A DNA stretch of 64,000 nucleotides from Cephalopachus bancanus. Its lineage: Eukaryota > Chordata > Mammalia > Primates > Tarsiidae. The notes beneath the pieces are model-generated. The model had not been told where the DNA came from, made no database searches, and saw nothing but the letters and a program-made list of their open reading frames with translations. Position numbers and translations under genes: made by a program. Position 1 is the stretch's first letter. Every line of letters begins with the position of its first letter. The DNA is taken from positions 10,621,001-10,685,000 of the forward strand of contig JAPVLO010000019.1 of the NCBI GenBank assembly GCA_027257055.1. Reading direction: 5' to 3'. Below, piece after piece: positions 48,225-58,360 of this stretch.

Positions 48225-49182
48225 TGTTTTTAATTTCATTGTCTAATGTTGAATATTTTCTGCTCTTCTTTTTCTAGTCTCTTAAGGTGGAATCTTAAGT
48301 TAATACTTTTAGGTGTGTCTTCTGTTCTAAAATATATATTCAAGCCTGTAAATTTACCTGCAAGTATTGCCTTTGCTGCATCCCACAAATTTTGATATGC
48401 TGTGCTTTTATTTTCATTTAGTGGTGGATGTTTCAAAATTTTTGTTGAAATTTCTTCTTTGGCCAACATTTTAGTTACACATGTAGTGTTACTCTCCTAG
48501 TACTTTGGAATTTTCTATCTAACTTTCCACTGTGATCTGAGAGTAGACATTGTATGATTTATATTCTTTTAAAGTTATTAAGGTGTGTTTTATACGTAGA
48601 ATGTGGTCTATCTTGGTGAATGTTGTGCACTTGAAAGGAAGATATATCCTGCTATTGTTGACTGAAGTAGTGAATAGATATCAATTATATTCAATTGATT
48701 GATGCACTGGTACTATTAAGTTCACCTAATTCCTTACTGATTCTCTGCCTATTGCATCTGTGCACTTCTGATAGAGTGGTGTAGAAATATCCAACTTTAA
48801 TGGTGGATTCATCTATTTCTCTTCATAGTTCTAACAGTTTTGCCTCACATGTTTTAATGCTCTGTTTTGAAGTGCATACACATTAAAGATTATTATGTCT
48901 TCTTGGAGAACTGGTACCTTTATCATTATGTAATGCCACTTTTTATTCCTGATAATTTTCTTTGTTCTGAAGTATGCTTCATCTGAAATCAAGGTTTTTA
49001 AAAATTAGCTTTAGTAGTATTTATCTTTCTCTATCCCCTTTTAATGTATATATCTTTATATTTAAAATGAGTTTTTGTTTTGTTTTGTTTCTGCAGACAG
49101 CATATACTTGGGTCTTTTTATAATCCATTCTGACAACTTCTGTTTTTTAATTGGTGCACTTAGATCATTGTTTTTTTTTTAG
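48225..49182 (-). mobile_element. L1-E segment 4 (ORF2 endonuclease region)
   Basis: Continues the ancient L1 after L1-F, with 'tgctgcatcccacaaattttg' near 48375 and 'attatgtaatgccac' near 48925, both typical of ancient L1 endonuclease-coding sequence. Frames are destroyed. Confidence 0.8.
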
Positions 49183-49436
49183 AGTTGAAAACATTATTTT
49201 TATTTTTTTTTATTATAAAGATGTAGGGTACAATTCAGGGTTAGATATATAAACATTGATTATGCAGGTATCCTTATTGATGAGGTATGTCCCTCCCTCC
49301 CCTAGCCAGTCCCCCCCTTCCTTGACAGTTTCTCACTACTGCTAATCCCTTTCTTACAGTATTATAATTGTTCAAGGTCCACTTATGAGTGAGAACATAT
49401 GGTACTCTGTTCTTTGTTTCTGTGATAGATTTAAGA
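49183..49436 (-). mobile_element. Short L1 3' UTR insertion
   Basis: Young-type L1 tail with 'gatgtagggtacaattcagg' and 'ggtccacttatgagtgag', about 250 bp, 5'-truncated just inside ORF2. Ancient L1 sequence resumes on its right. Confidence 0.82.
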
Positions 49437-49610
49437 TGATTATAGATGTCATTGGATTGGATAATATCTATTATATTTGTTACTATTTTCTATTCATTAT
49501 TCTTGCTTTTTCTTTCTATTTTTGTCTTCACAATTTTTTCTGCTCTATGTAATTTTGAGTCCCTTTTTCCTTTTCCTTAGCATATCATTTATACATCTCT
49601 CTCTCTTTAA

Positions 49611-49900
49611 CTTTTTTTTTTTTTTGAGTTGGATTCTCACTCTGTCGTCCAGATTGGAGTGCAGTGGCCGTTCCCAGCCACCGCAGCCTAGACCTGCTGG
49701 GCTCCGGCGATCCTTCTGCCTCAGCCTTCCAAGTAGCCGGAATTACAGGCATGCGCCACCACGCCCAGCTGATTTTTTGATTTATTGTAGAGATGAGGTC
49801 TCGCTGCCCAGGCGAGTCTCGGACCCGCGGGCTCAGGCAATTCACTCACCTCAGCCTCCCAAAGGTGCGGGATTACAGGCTGAGCCACCGAGCCCGGCTC
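49611..49900 (-). mobile_element. Dimeric Alu SINE, strepsirrhine-type, little diverged
   Basis: Both arms close to the local Alu consensus: 'gcccaggcgagtctcggacc' and 'caggctgagccaccgagcc'. Surrounded by ancient L1-E sequence (49437-49610 and 49901-49977). A CTCTCT-rich flank on both sides probably marks the target duplication. Confidence 0.93.
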
Positions 49901-49978
49901 TCTAACTTTTTAAGTGTTTGTCCTACAGCTTGCAATATACATTTGTAACTAATCCAGATTCCCTTTTAAGTATTTCTT

Positions 49979-50262
49979 TTTTTTTTTTTTTTGAGTTGGA
50001 GTCTCACTTCGTCGCCCAGGCTGGAGTGTGGTGACACACTCACAGCCACCCCAGCATTGACCTGCTGCTGGGCTCCGGCGATAATTCCACCTCAGCCTTC
50101 CAAGTAGTTGGAACTACAGGCATGCACTAACATGCCTGGCTAATTTTTTGTTTATTGTGGAGATGAAGTCTTGCCAAGTTGCCTGGCTGGTCTCGGACCT
50201 GCTGGCTCAGGCAATCCACTTGCCTCTGCCTCGCAAAGTGCTGCAATTACAAGCTGAGCCAT
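49979..50262 (-). mobile_element. Dimeric Alu SINE
   Basis: T tail at 49979-49991; both arms; left arm ends 'tacaagctgagcca', losing the last few bases. TTTTAAGTATTTCT on the left and TTTTAAAATATTTCT on the right look like a diverged duplication. Confidence 0.88.
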
Positions 50263-51824
50263 TTTTAAAATATTTCTATACCATTTTATGGATAGTGCAA
50301 ATAGCTCATAATAAAATATTCCTAATTTCTTCCATTCATCCCTTGTATTATTGCTGTTAGTCATTTCACTTATATGTAAGCTATAATCATCAAATATATC
50401 ATTGTTATTATTTTGAGCAGACTGTTATTTTTAGTATCAATTAAAAAGAAAAGAAACAAAGGTTTATATTTTACCTTCACTTATTTTTTCTCTAATTCTC
50501 TTTCTTCATATGCATCTATTATTTTTCTTCTCTCTGAAAAAGGTATTCTAATATTTCTTGCAAGACTCATTTACTGGTAACAAATTTCCTCCATTTTTGT
50601 TAGTCTGAAAATTAAACACTTTATCCTTACTTAAAAAAATATTTTCACAGAATAAGAATACTAAGTTATTGTGAGTTTTTTTCCCTTAGCATTTAAAATA
50701 TTTCATTTCATTCCTAATTGCTTGCATGTTTCTGAAAAAAAAGTTGGATGATTTCTTACATATACTTTTTTATTATAAGGTATTCTCAGTTCTCTTCAAC
50801 CCAGCTTATTTCAATACTTTTAAAAATGATTTTCTGCAGTTTGAATATGATGTGCCTAGACATATATTTTTGGGCATTTATCCTGATTAGTGTTCTCTGA
50901 GTTTCTTGGATCTGTGGTTTAGTGTCTGACATTAATTTGGGGAACTTCTCAGTCATCATTATTTCAAACATTTTTTTTGTGTGTCTTTCTCTGGTTTTTT
51001 TTTTTTTGGTATTCTAATTATGCATATGTGATATCTTTTGCAATTGTCACACAAGTTTCTAAGATATTCTGTTCCTTTTAGTCTTTTTTTCTCTGTTTTT
51101 CAGTTTTGAAAGTTTCTATTGACATATTTTGGAGCTCAGATGTTCTTTCCTCAGCCATGTTCAGTATTAATGAATTATCAAAGGCATTCTTCATTTTTTT
51201 TTAAAGTTTCTGTTGTTTCACACCCTCACCAGCATTTGGTATTTTAGGTATCATAGGTTGTGGCCATTCCAATAAACGTTGTAGAGTTTTGTTCTCCTCT
51301 AACATTTCTTTTTAATTCTTTTTAGAATTTGTGTTTCTTAGTTAATATTACTGACCAGTTCTTCGATGTTGTCTACTTTTTTTTATTAGATCACCTGGCA
51401 TGCTAATCATACTTGTTTTAAATTTCTGACCTAATAATTCAAACTTTTTGCAATATGCAAATCTCTCTGACTGTTTTCTTTTAGTATGTCTTGTAATTTT
51501 TGTTGAAAGTCAGACATAATGTATTGTGCAATAGAATCTCCAATGGATAGGTTGTTAAGGATGTGGTGGTAAGGTTCAGGGGAGGTAAAACATTCTGTAA
51601 TTCTGTTGTCCTATAATTAGGTCAATGTCTTTTATTGAGATTTTGTTCCTGGGCTGTAAACTTCACAAATATTTCTCAGTTTTTTTCTTCTTTGTAGATT
51701 GGGACAGATGGCTAGAAGAGGCTGGAGCTGGTTATGTCGCTTCTTCCAGGCCAGTTAGATGCTTCCCAAACCCCCAATGGGTTAGTAAAATGGTAAAGTA
51801 GTTTCATTTGAGGGAAGGCCTTGT
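50263..51824 (-). mobile_element. L1-E segment 5 (ORF1 and 5' UTR region of the ancient L1)
   Basis: Minus-strand ancient L1 ORF1/5' region, with 'gatgtgcctagacatatat' near 50850 and 'gtctgacattaatttgggg' near 50925. The right part (51400-51820) resembles the ancient L1 5' UTR ('cctgggctgtaaacttcac'). Confidence 0.7.
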
Positions 51825-52098
51825 TATCATATTCAGTGATCTATCACAGAAACAAAGAACAGAGTACCATATGTTCTCACTTATAAGTGGACCTTGAACA
51901 ATTATCACAGCAATGTAAGAAAGGAATTAGCAGCAATGGGACGTTGCCAGGGCAGGTAGGATGGGATTGGCAGTTGAGGGAAACTGCCATGGGGGGAGGG
52001 GCACACCTTATCAACAAGGGTATCTGCATAATGAACATTTATACCTAACCTTAAATTGTACCGCACATCTTTAAAATTTTAGAATTAAAAATTTTAAA
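51825..52098 (+). mobile_element. L1 3' UTR fragment, sense orientation
   Basis: About 275 bp ending 'ttgtaccgcacatctttaaa', opposite to the host L1-E. Contains 'gggattggcagttgaggg'. It begins at the same ORF2-terminal position ('cagtgatctatcacagaaac') as other short copies. Target duplication not found. Confidence 0.85.
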
Positions 52099-52718
52099 AA
52101 CAGACCTGCTAATTTTTTTTTTTAAATAGTTGATAAGAAGGAGGGAAGGAAGAAGATAAAGAGGACCTGCAAAAGAAGATTAGGACAAAATAAAGAAATA
52201 AAAAATGTTACATGAATTTTAAAAATTCCTTATGAAGAAATTTTAAAAATTAAACCTATAGTTTTTGCAGAGAAAAAAAAAAGAAGAAGAACACAATTCT
52301 CTGCTGTATTTCTAAAAGGTTTTCGCCCTCACCCCACTAGAAACCAGAGGGGATATTTTGGTAATCTTCAATGTGAGAGCATGATAGAAGCCTAGGAGAG
52401 AAACGCACCAGAGTATGGGAATCTCCTATGACTGGACATCACTCACTCTGGATCTTTTAATTCTCAGACTTGTCCACACTTGATTTCCAAACATTTATCA
52501 ATTATTAGTTAGGTTCTCTACCCTAGTACCAATTGTGAGTTTCTGCTCTGGCAACTTGTGATTCCCCATATCCCTCCATCAGTCTCTCCAATTTTGAGAG
52601 CAGTGATTTGTCCTGTGATTTTTTTCCCTTCTCTTATGGAGCTAAGAAAAGTTATTGCTTCTTTTAACATTTTTCAGCTTTTTACCTAAGACAGAATGAT
52701 GACTCTCAAACTTCCTAA
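52099..52718 (-). mobile_element. Probable L1-E 5' terminal segment plus A-rich DNA
   Basis: 52099-52290 is purine- and A-rich and unassigned. From about 52300 ('ttttcgccctcaccccac') the text again resembles ancient L1 5' UTR sequence. Assignment rests on order and orientation more than on motifs. Confidence 0.45.
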
Positions 52719-53037
52719 AAAAAAAATTCAATAGCTTTAGGAATACAAGTGGTTTGATTACATGGATGTATTATATAGTGGTGAAGAAGTCTGGACTTTA
52801 AATGTATCCATCACCCCCACTATTGCACATTGTACTCGGTAGGCAAATTTTGATCCCTCAACCCTATGCCTCCAATGTCCACTGTGCCCTTTTCTATGCC
52901 TTTGTGACCCTTTAATTTAATTTAATTTCCACTTATAAGTGAGAACATGTGTTATTTGGTTTTCTATTCCTGTGCTACTTCACTTAGGATAATGGCCTCA
53001 AATATTTTACTCTTTTTATGGCTGAATAGTATTCCAT

Positions 53038-53081
<44 letters not shown>

Positions 53082-53745
53082 CATTTTCTTTATCCACAGA
53101 TCTATTCATGGATTTTTAGGTTGATTCCACACCTTTGCCATTGTGAATTGTGATGCAATAAACATACAAGTGTTGGTTTCCTCTTTGTACTATGACTTCT
53201 TTTCCTTTGGGTAGATATCAAGTTAACTAGTGAGATTGCTGGATCAAATGGTTCATCCACTTTTAGTTCCTTGAGAAATCTCCTTACTGTTTCTTACTGT
53301 TTCCATAGAGGTTATACTATATCACATTCCCACCAAAGTGTATGAGTTCCCTTTTCATAGCATTGACGCCAACAGTTATTTTATTTTTATAATTTTTATT
53401 TTTTAATAATGGCCACTCTGGTGTAAGTTGGTATTCCATTGTGGTTTTAATTTGCATTTCCCTGATAACTTGTGATGTTCACCATTTTTTCATATGTTTG
53501 TTGACCATTTTTGTTTCTTCTTTTGAGATGTGTCTGTTATGTCATTTGCCAACTTTTTAATGAGCTTATTTGTTTTTTTTCTCAGTAATGTGTTTGAGTT
53601 CTTTATAGATTCTGGATATTACAACTTTTTTGGATGCATAATTTGCCAATAGTTTTTTCCCACTCTGTAGATTGCCTATTTACTCTGCTTATTATGTCTT
53701 TTGCTGTGCACAAACTTTATAGCTTGATGAAGTCCAAATTTCTTA
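52719..53745 (-). mobile_element. Older L1 3' end (L1MA/L1PB-like)
   Basis: Minus-strand 3' UTR and ORF2 C-terminus with 'tggctgaatagtattccatg' and 'tttgcattt...cctgata' landmarks. It holds a (TG)20 run at 53041-53080. Distinct from the young L1 type in this window by its 3' UTR. Confidence 0.8.
53041..53080. repeat. (TG)20 microsatellite
   Basis: Perfect TG run inside an L1 3' end, expanded from the short TGTGTG-type sequence found there in many L1 copies. Confidence 0.97.
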
Positions 53746-54001
53746 CATGTAGGACTGGAAACGTGAAGCCTCAAATATGAATTTTTACAAATTTGTAAAT
53801 ATATCTTCCAAATGATTAAATATGAAAACTTAAATTATTCAGCCGTTTTTTAACCTCTTGAGATTTGCTTTTATTTATTTCTTCACTGTACTCCTTTGTA
53901 TCAATATGCTACAACTTACTCTGAAATGATCTAACTCATGATAACTCTTGGTTATTAAAATGGCCTTCAATGAAATTATCCACTTCAGAGTCAGTTAAAA
54001 A

Positions 54002-54301
54002 ATGATTTTTTTTTTTTTTTTAGTTGGAGTCCCACTCTGTTGCCCAGGCTGGAGTGCAGTGGAATGCTCCCAGCCACTGCAGCCTCCACTTGCTGGGCTC
54101 AGGGGATCCTTCCACCTCAGCCTTCCAAGTAGTTGGAACTACAGGTGTGTACTACCACGCCCAGCTAATTTTTTAATTTATTGTAGAGACAAGGTCTCAC
54201 CATGTTGCCCAGGCTGGTCTCGAACCCGCAGGCTCAGACAATCCTCTCACCTCAACCTCCCAAGGTGCTGGGATTATAGGCTTGAGCCACCGCACCTGGC
54301 T
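54002..54301 (-). mobile_element. Dimeric Alu SINE
   Basis: T tail, right arm from 'agttggagtcccactctgt', left arm to 'gagccaccgcacctggct'. Flanks with AATGATTTTT and AATGTTTTTT suggest a short, diverged duplication. Long open frame across it is an Alu artefact. Confidence 0.9.
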
Positions 54302-54615
54302 GAAACAATGTTTTTTTAAGCATTATTATTTAGTCACAATTCAAAATAGTTTTAAATGAAAAGTGATATTACCTATTTTAATTCCCTGATATGCCAGCTA
54401 TAGCCCTCAATGAGTTTGTCCTTCCTAGGGGTTAATTTATCTTCAATAAGCAAACATTTGATTACAGAGTTTCAACAGACTAAAAATAATTCTCAAAGGG
54501 AATTTTGGGGGAATTATTTGAAATTTTAAAATACTTCTAAATGATGGCAGTATCTCTGGGACAAATATATAGACTCTTCAAGTTATCACACAGAAGAAAA
54601 ATACAGTGAATTTTT

Positions 54616-55957
54616 TAAAATTAATTTTTTTATTTTAAAGATGTGGGGCACAGTTCAGGGTTGGGTATACAAATGTTCATTACTCAGCTATCCTTGTTGA
54701 TGAGGTGTGCCTACTCCCTCCGCTGGCAGATTCCCACTACTGCCAATCCACCTACCCTCCGGAAGTTTCCCATTACTGCCTATGCTTTACTTATAATAAT
54801 TGTTCAAAGTCCCCTTATGAGTGGGAATGTGATACTCAGTTCTTTGTTTCTATAATAGATCACTCAGTATTATGGACTCTAAGTCCAACCAAGTTGCTGT
54901 GAAGTTCAAGTTGCTGTGAAGTTCATAATTTTGTCCTTCTTTATGGCTGCATATATTCTATTGTGTATAGGTACCACAATTTTTTTATCCAGTCCTCTTT
55001 TGATGGAGAGCATGGTTGTTTCCATGTTTTTACTATTTTGCATAATACTGCAATAAACATGCGTGTGCAGGTATCTTTTTCATTGACTGATTCGAGTTCC
55101 TTTGGGTATATTTCCAGCAGGGGGATTGCATGGTCGTATGAAGGTTGATTTTTAGATCTTTTAGGAATCGCCAAACTGTTTTCCATAGAAGTTGTACTAG
55201 TTAACATTCCACCAACAGTGTAGAAATGTTCCCTTTTCCTTGCATCCTTTCCCGTATCTGTTGTTTTTGAGTTATTGGTGATGGCCAACCTGACTGGACT
55301 TAGGGGTGTCTCAGTGTGGTTTTAATTTGCACTTCTTTGATAACTACTGAGAGTGAACATTTTTTCATATATCTGTTGGCTGCTCATATGTCATCTTTTG
55401 GGAAGTGTCTATTTATATCTTTTGCTCACTTTGTAATGGAGCTGTTTATTTTCTTTTCTTTTCAGCATGTTTGAGTTCCTTGTAGATCCTAGATGTTAGG
55501 TCTTTGTCAGACATAAAGTTGGAAATATTTTTTCCAGTCTGTGAGCTGTCTCCCTGCCATCTTGATGGTTTCTTTGGCTTTGCAGAAGTTTGTCAGTCTG
55601 ATGAGGTCCTGTTTGTCTATCTTATCTCTTATGGCATGGGCACTTGGGGTTTTGTCCAGGAATTTGTTGCCAGTTCCAATTTCCATAGAGGTATCGCCTG
55701 CATTTTCTAAGGTTCTTATAGTTTGGGGTTTTACATTTAGGTCTTTGATCCATTTAGAGTTGATTTTCGTGTATGGTGATAGGTAGGGGTCTTTTTAAAA
55801 TCTTCTGCAGGTGGTCAGCCAGTTTTCTCAGCACCATTTACTGAATAGGTTCTCCTCTCCCCAGTGGTTGGTGGTGGAGGCTTTGTTGAAGATGAGTTGG
55901 ATGAGAAATTGAGGTTTTGCTTCTGGTATCTCCATCTTGTTCCATTGGTCTACATGC
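54616..55957 (-). mobile_element. L1-G: 5'-truncated young-type LINE-1
   Basis: 1.34 kb with 3' UTR at the left ('gatgtggggcacagttcagg') and ORF2 C-terminal remains to 55957. TACAGTGAATTTTT flanks it exactly at 54602-54615 and 55958-55971. The open piece 54941-55288 encodes a frame-intact part with DPxIPLLEIYP-like sequence, but stops flank it. Confidence 0.93.
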
Positions 55958-55971
55958 TACAGTGAATTTTT

Positions 55972-56285
55972 AAAAACACCACTAGTAGATAAAGATATTC
56001 CCCAAGTTATGATGGTTTAACTTACAAATTTTAACTTTGCAATGGGTTTATTAGAGTATGACATTACTGATATGATTTTTTTTACTTGAGATGGATTTAT
56101 TGTATGTAACGCCATCATAAATTGAGAACATCTGTAAACTGATGACATACAAAGAAAATAGTGCAAGGCTACATACTATGGATACTCAATTAGTGCTAAT
56201 TATGATTAATCCTCCAACAATTCATATAAATAAGGCAACTGTGTACTAGCATAGTTAGTCATTAAAGATTTTATGATTTCTGCCA
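55972..56285. other. Unassigned DNA between L1-G and an Alu
   Basis: No gene or repeat family recognised. Confidence 0.5.
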
Positions 56286-56299
56286 ATTTTTTACTTTTC

Positions 56300-56584
56300 T
56301 TTTTTTTTTGAGTTGGAGTCTCACTCTGTTGCCCAGACTGGAGTGCAGTGGCCGCTCCTGGCCACCGCAGCCTCGACCTGCTGGGCTCCGGTGATCCTTC
56401 CACCTCAGCCTTCTGAGTGGCCGGAATTACAGGCGTGTGCTACCACGCCCGGCTAATTTTTTGATTTATTGTAGAAATGAGGTCTCACCTGCCCAGGCGG
56501 GTTTCGAACCCGCAGACTCAGGCAATCCACTCACCTCAGCCTCCCAAAGGCGCGGGGTTACAGGCTGAGCCACAGAGCCCGGCT
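56300..56584 (-). mobile_element. Dimeric Alu SINE, strepsirrhine-type, little diverged
   Basis: Complete dimer ending 'caggctgagccacagagccc'. ATTTTTTACTTTTC flanks it exactly at 56286-56299 and 56585-56598. The left arm carries the B-box segment 'gggtttcgaaccc' on this strand. Confidence 0.95.
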
Positions 56585-56598
56585 ATTTTTTACTTTTC

Positions 56599-57112
56599 AA
56601 CTTTAAGTTTAATGTTGTAAATCATAAGTATGTATTGAAATATCTCAATTTACCTAAAATCACACAGCAATTAGCCCCCAAATTAATTGGAATTCAGGAT
56701 ATACTTTCAGTAATCCGTCTTTTACAGAGTATGACAGAGCAGAGTTAATTAGTAATGATTAAAAGAATGGTGTTTGCCTTTAGTGTTATGCATATGTTTC
56801 AGAGTGGGGACTTAAATCCCATGTGTCATGGAAGAAAATCATTACCCTAAAATCAATTGCTGTGGAAATGTGCATACATAGTTTGACAAACTTCAATACC
56901 TGCATAAAAGACACATTTTAACTTAAATATAATAGCAAGGAATTAAATGTGAGAAAATATCCTGAGGTCAGAACCCTGGTAAATTCTAAGCATCTACCTT
57001 CTCCAATCAGTACAAAATAAATGGTTGATCTTTTTGTTGTTTCTGCCCTAACAAACTGTGGTTGATATTGTGGAAAAAATATAATTAAAAACAAAATCCT
57101 CTCCCAACCCAT
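56599..57112. other. Unassigned intergenic DNA
   Basis: AT-rich, nothing recognised. Confidence 0.5.
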
Positions 57113-58360
57113 TGTAAGGAAGAAAAAAATGATATCTTTTTCTCATCTATCACAGGGTTCATGACTGAAAGCCCTGTAAAATAAGACAGATTAACAAAAG
57201 AAAACTTACAAATTTATTTGATATAAGTTTTATATGACAACTGAGCCTTCAGAAATGAAGGAAAAGGAAATAACGCGTACAGTCATACAGAAACATGATT
57301 GGGAAACTAAAGGGTATGATCTAATGGTAACAAACTGGGGAAACTAAGCAAGGCCTTTTTGTTTAAATTCTTCTTGGTGTCTCTGGTATCTTTCCTTTGG
57401 ATATAGGGAGAGTACTTGCTTCAGGTAAAGAACAGAGAATTCTTTTATGGTCTTCTTCATGGGAGAAAGGTGGGAAAAAGTCTGGGAGTAAACTTCCTAC
57501 TTCTGTAGATTTCTCTATTTCCTCCAACCCAAAATAATATGGCAAAGAATCATATTCTGGGGGAGCATGTTCTGACTTTCCCACAAAAAAAGGTAGAAAA
57601 AGAAAATAGTTTTATTACTAAATTAGAATTTAATCAGAAAGTGATGGGCATTACAAGCAATGAGCAAAAAGATTGTAAAGATGGAAAGAAATCTCACTGG
57701 TTAATATAGCCAAGCATACATGTTTTCAAAAAGAACAATAGTCGTCTCTTAAGAGGACTTGACAGCCCCGTTTGTCAAATATACTTCTTAAATTCACCTC
57801 GCAATCGGGGTGACTATCTGTGATAGCTAATTGTCTTTATTAAGAGAAAAACAAACTTTTTATGTCTTTATGATACAAGAGAGTTTTGCAATTTTTTTTC
57901 TTTTTTTGAGTTGGAGTCTCACTCTGTCACCCAGACTGGAGTGCAGTGGCTGCTCCTGGCCACTGCAGCCTCCACCTGCTGGGCTCCTGCTATCCTTCCA
58001 AGTAGCCAGAACTACAGGCGAGCTACCACGCCTGGCTGATTTTTTTGATTTTTTATTGTAGAGATGAGGTCTCGCCAAGTTGCCCGGGCGGGTCTCGAAG
58101 CTGCGGGCTCAGGCAATCCACTCACCTTGGCCTCCCAAATTGCTGGGATTACAGGCTGAGCCACCGAGCCAAGTTTTGCAATTAAAGCAAGTCTTTTTTA
58201 TGTGCCCACAGAAACAGGGAGATAGGGGTGCTATCTCCTTTGGTTTTTACATTTCAAAAAGATCCTTCCAGGTCCTTAAGAATGAGATTTCTAGGTTATA
58301 AAGCTAATAAAGCCTATCTAGTTTTCAAAAAGATTTATACATTTCAAAGAGAGAACACAG
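57113..58360 (-). mobile_element. Degraded LTR-like / retroviral remnant, family uncertain
   Basis: On the minus strand there is a polyadenylation-like AATAAAAC segment near 57610-57616, a later CAAATAAATTTG near 57208-57218, and a terminal part reading TTTTGTTAATCTGTC near 57190-57200, which is typical of several mammalian LTR 3' ends; the block ends ...CCTTACA at 57113. An open frame of 73 codons at 57363-57584 has no domain I recognise and lies within this repeat-like block. An Alu interrupts it at 57894-58171. The right limit is soft and no target duplication was found. Confidence 0.4.
57894..58171 (-). mobile_element. Dimeric Alu SINE with small internal deletions
   Basis: Right arm from 'gagttggagtctcactctg', left arm to 'caggctgagccaccgagcc'. 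AGTTTTGCAATT flanks it at 57882-57893 and 58172-58183. About 20 bp are missing after 'gctcctgctatcc'. Confidence 0.93.

Noticed and set aside
49477..49905. 142-codon plus-strand frame
   Set aside because: Mostly antisense translation of an Alu plus a T-rich L1 stretch; Alu-derived frames with HSVTQAGVQW-type sequence are a known artefact.
57363..57584. 73-codon frame with a balanced, protein-like composition (residues HAPPEYDSLPYYFG)
   Set aside because: It lies within an LTR-like repeat block, has no recognised domain, no splice context I can support and no start-site signal; noted under the LTR-like remnant instead of as a gene.
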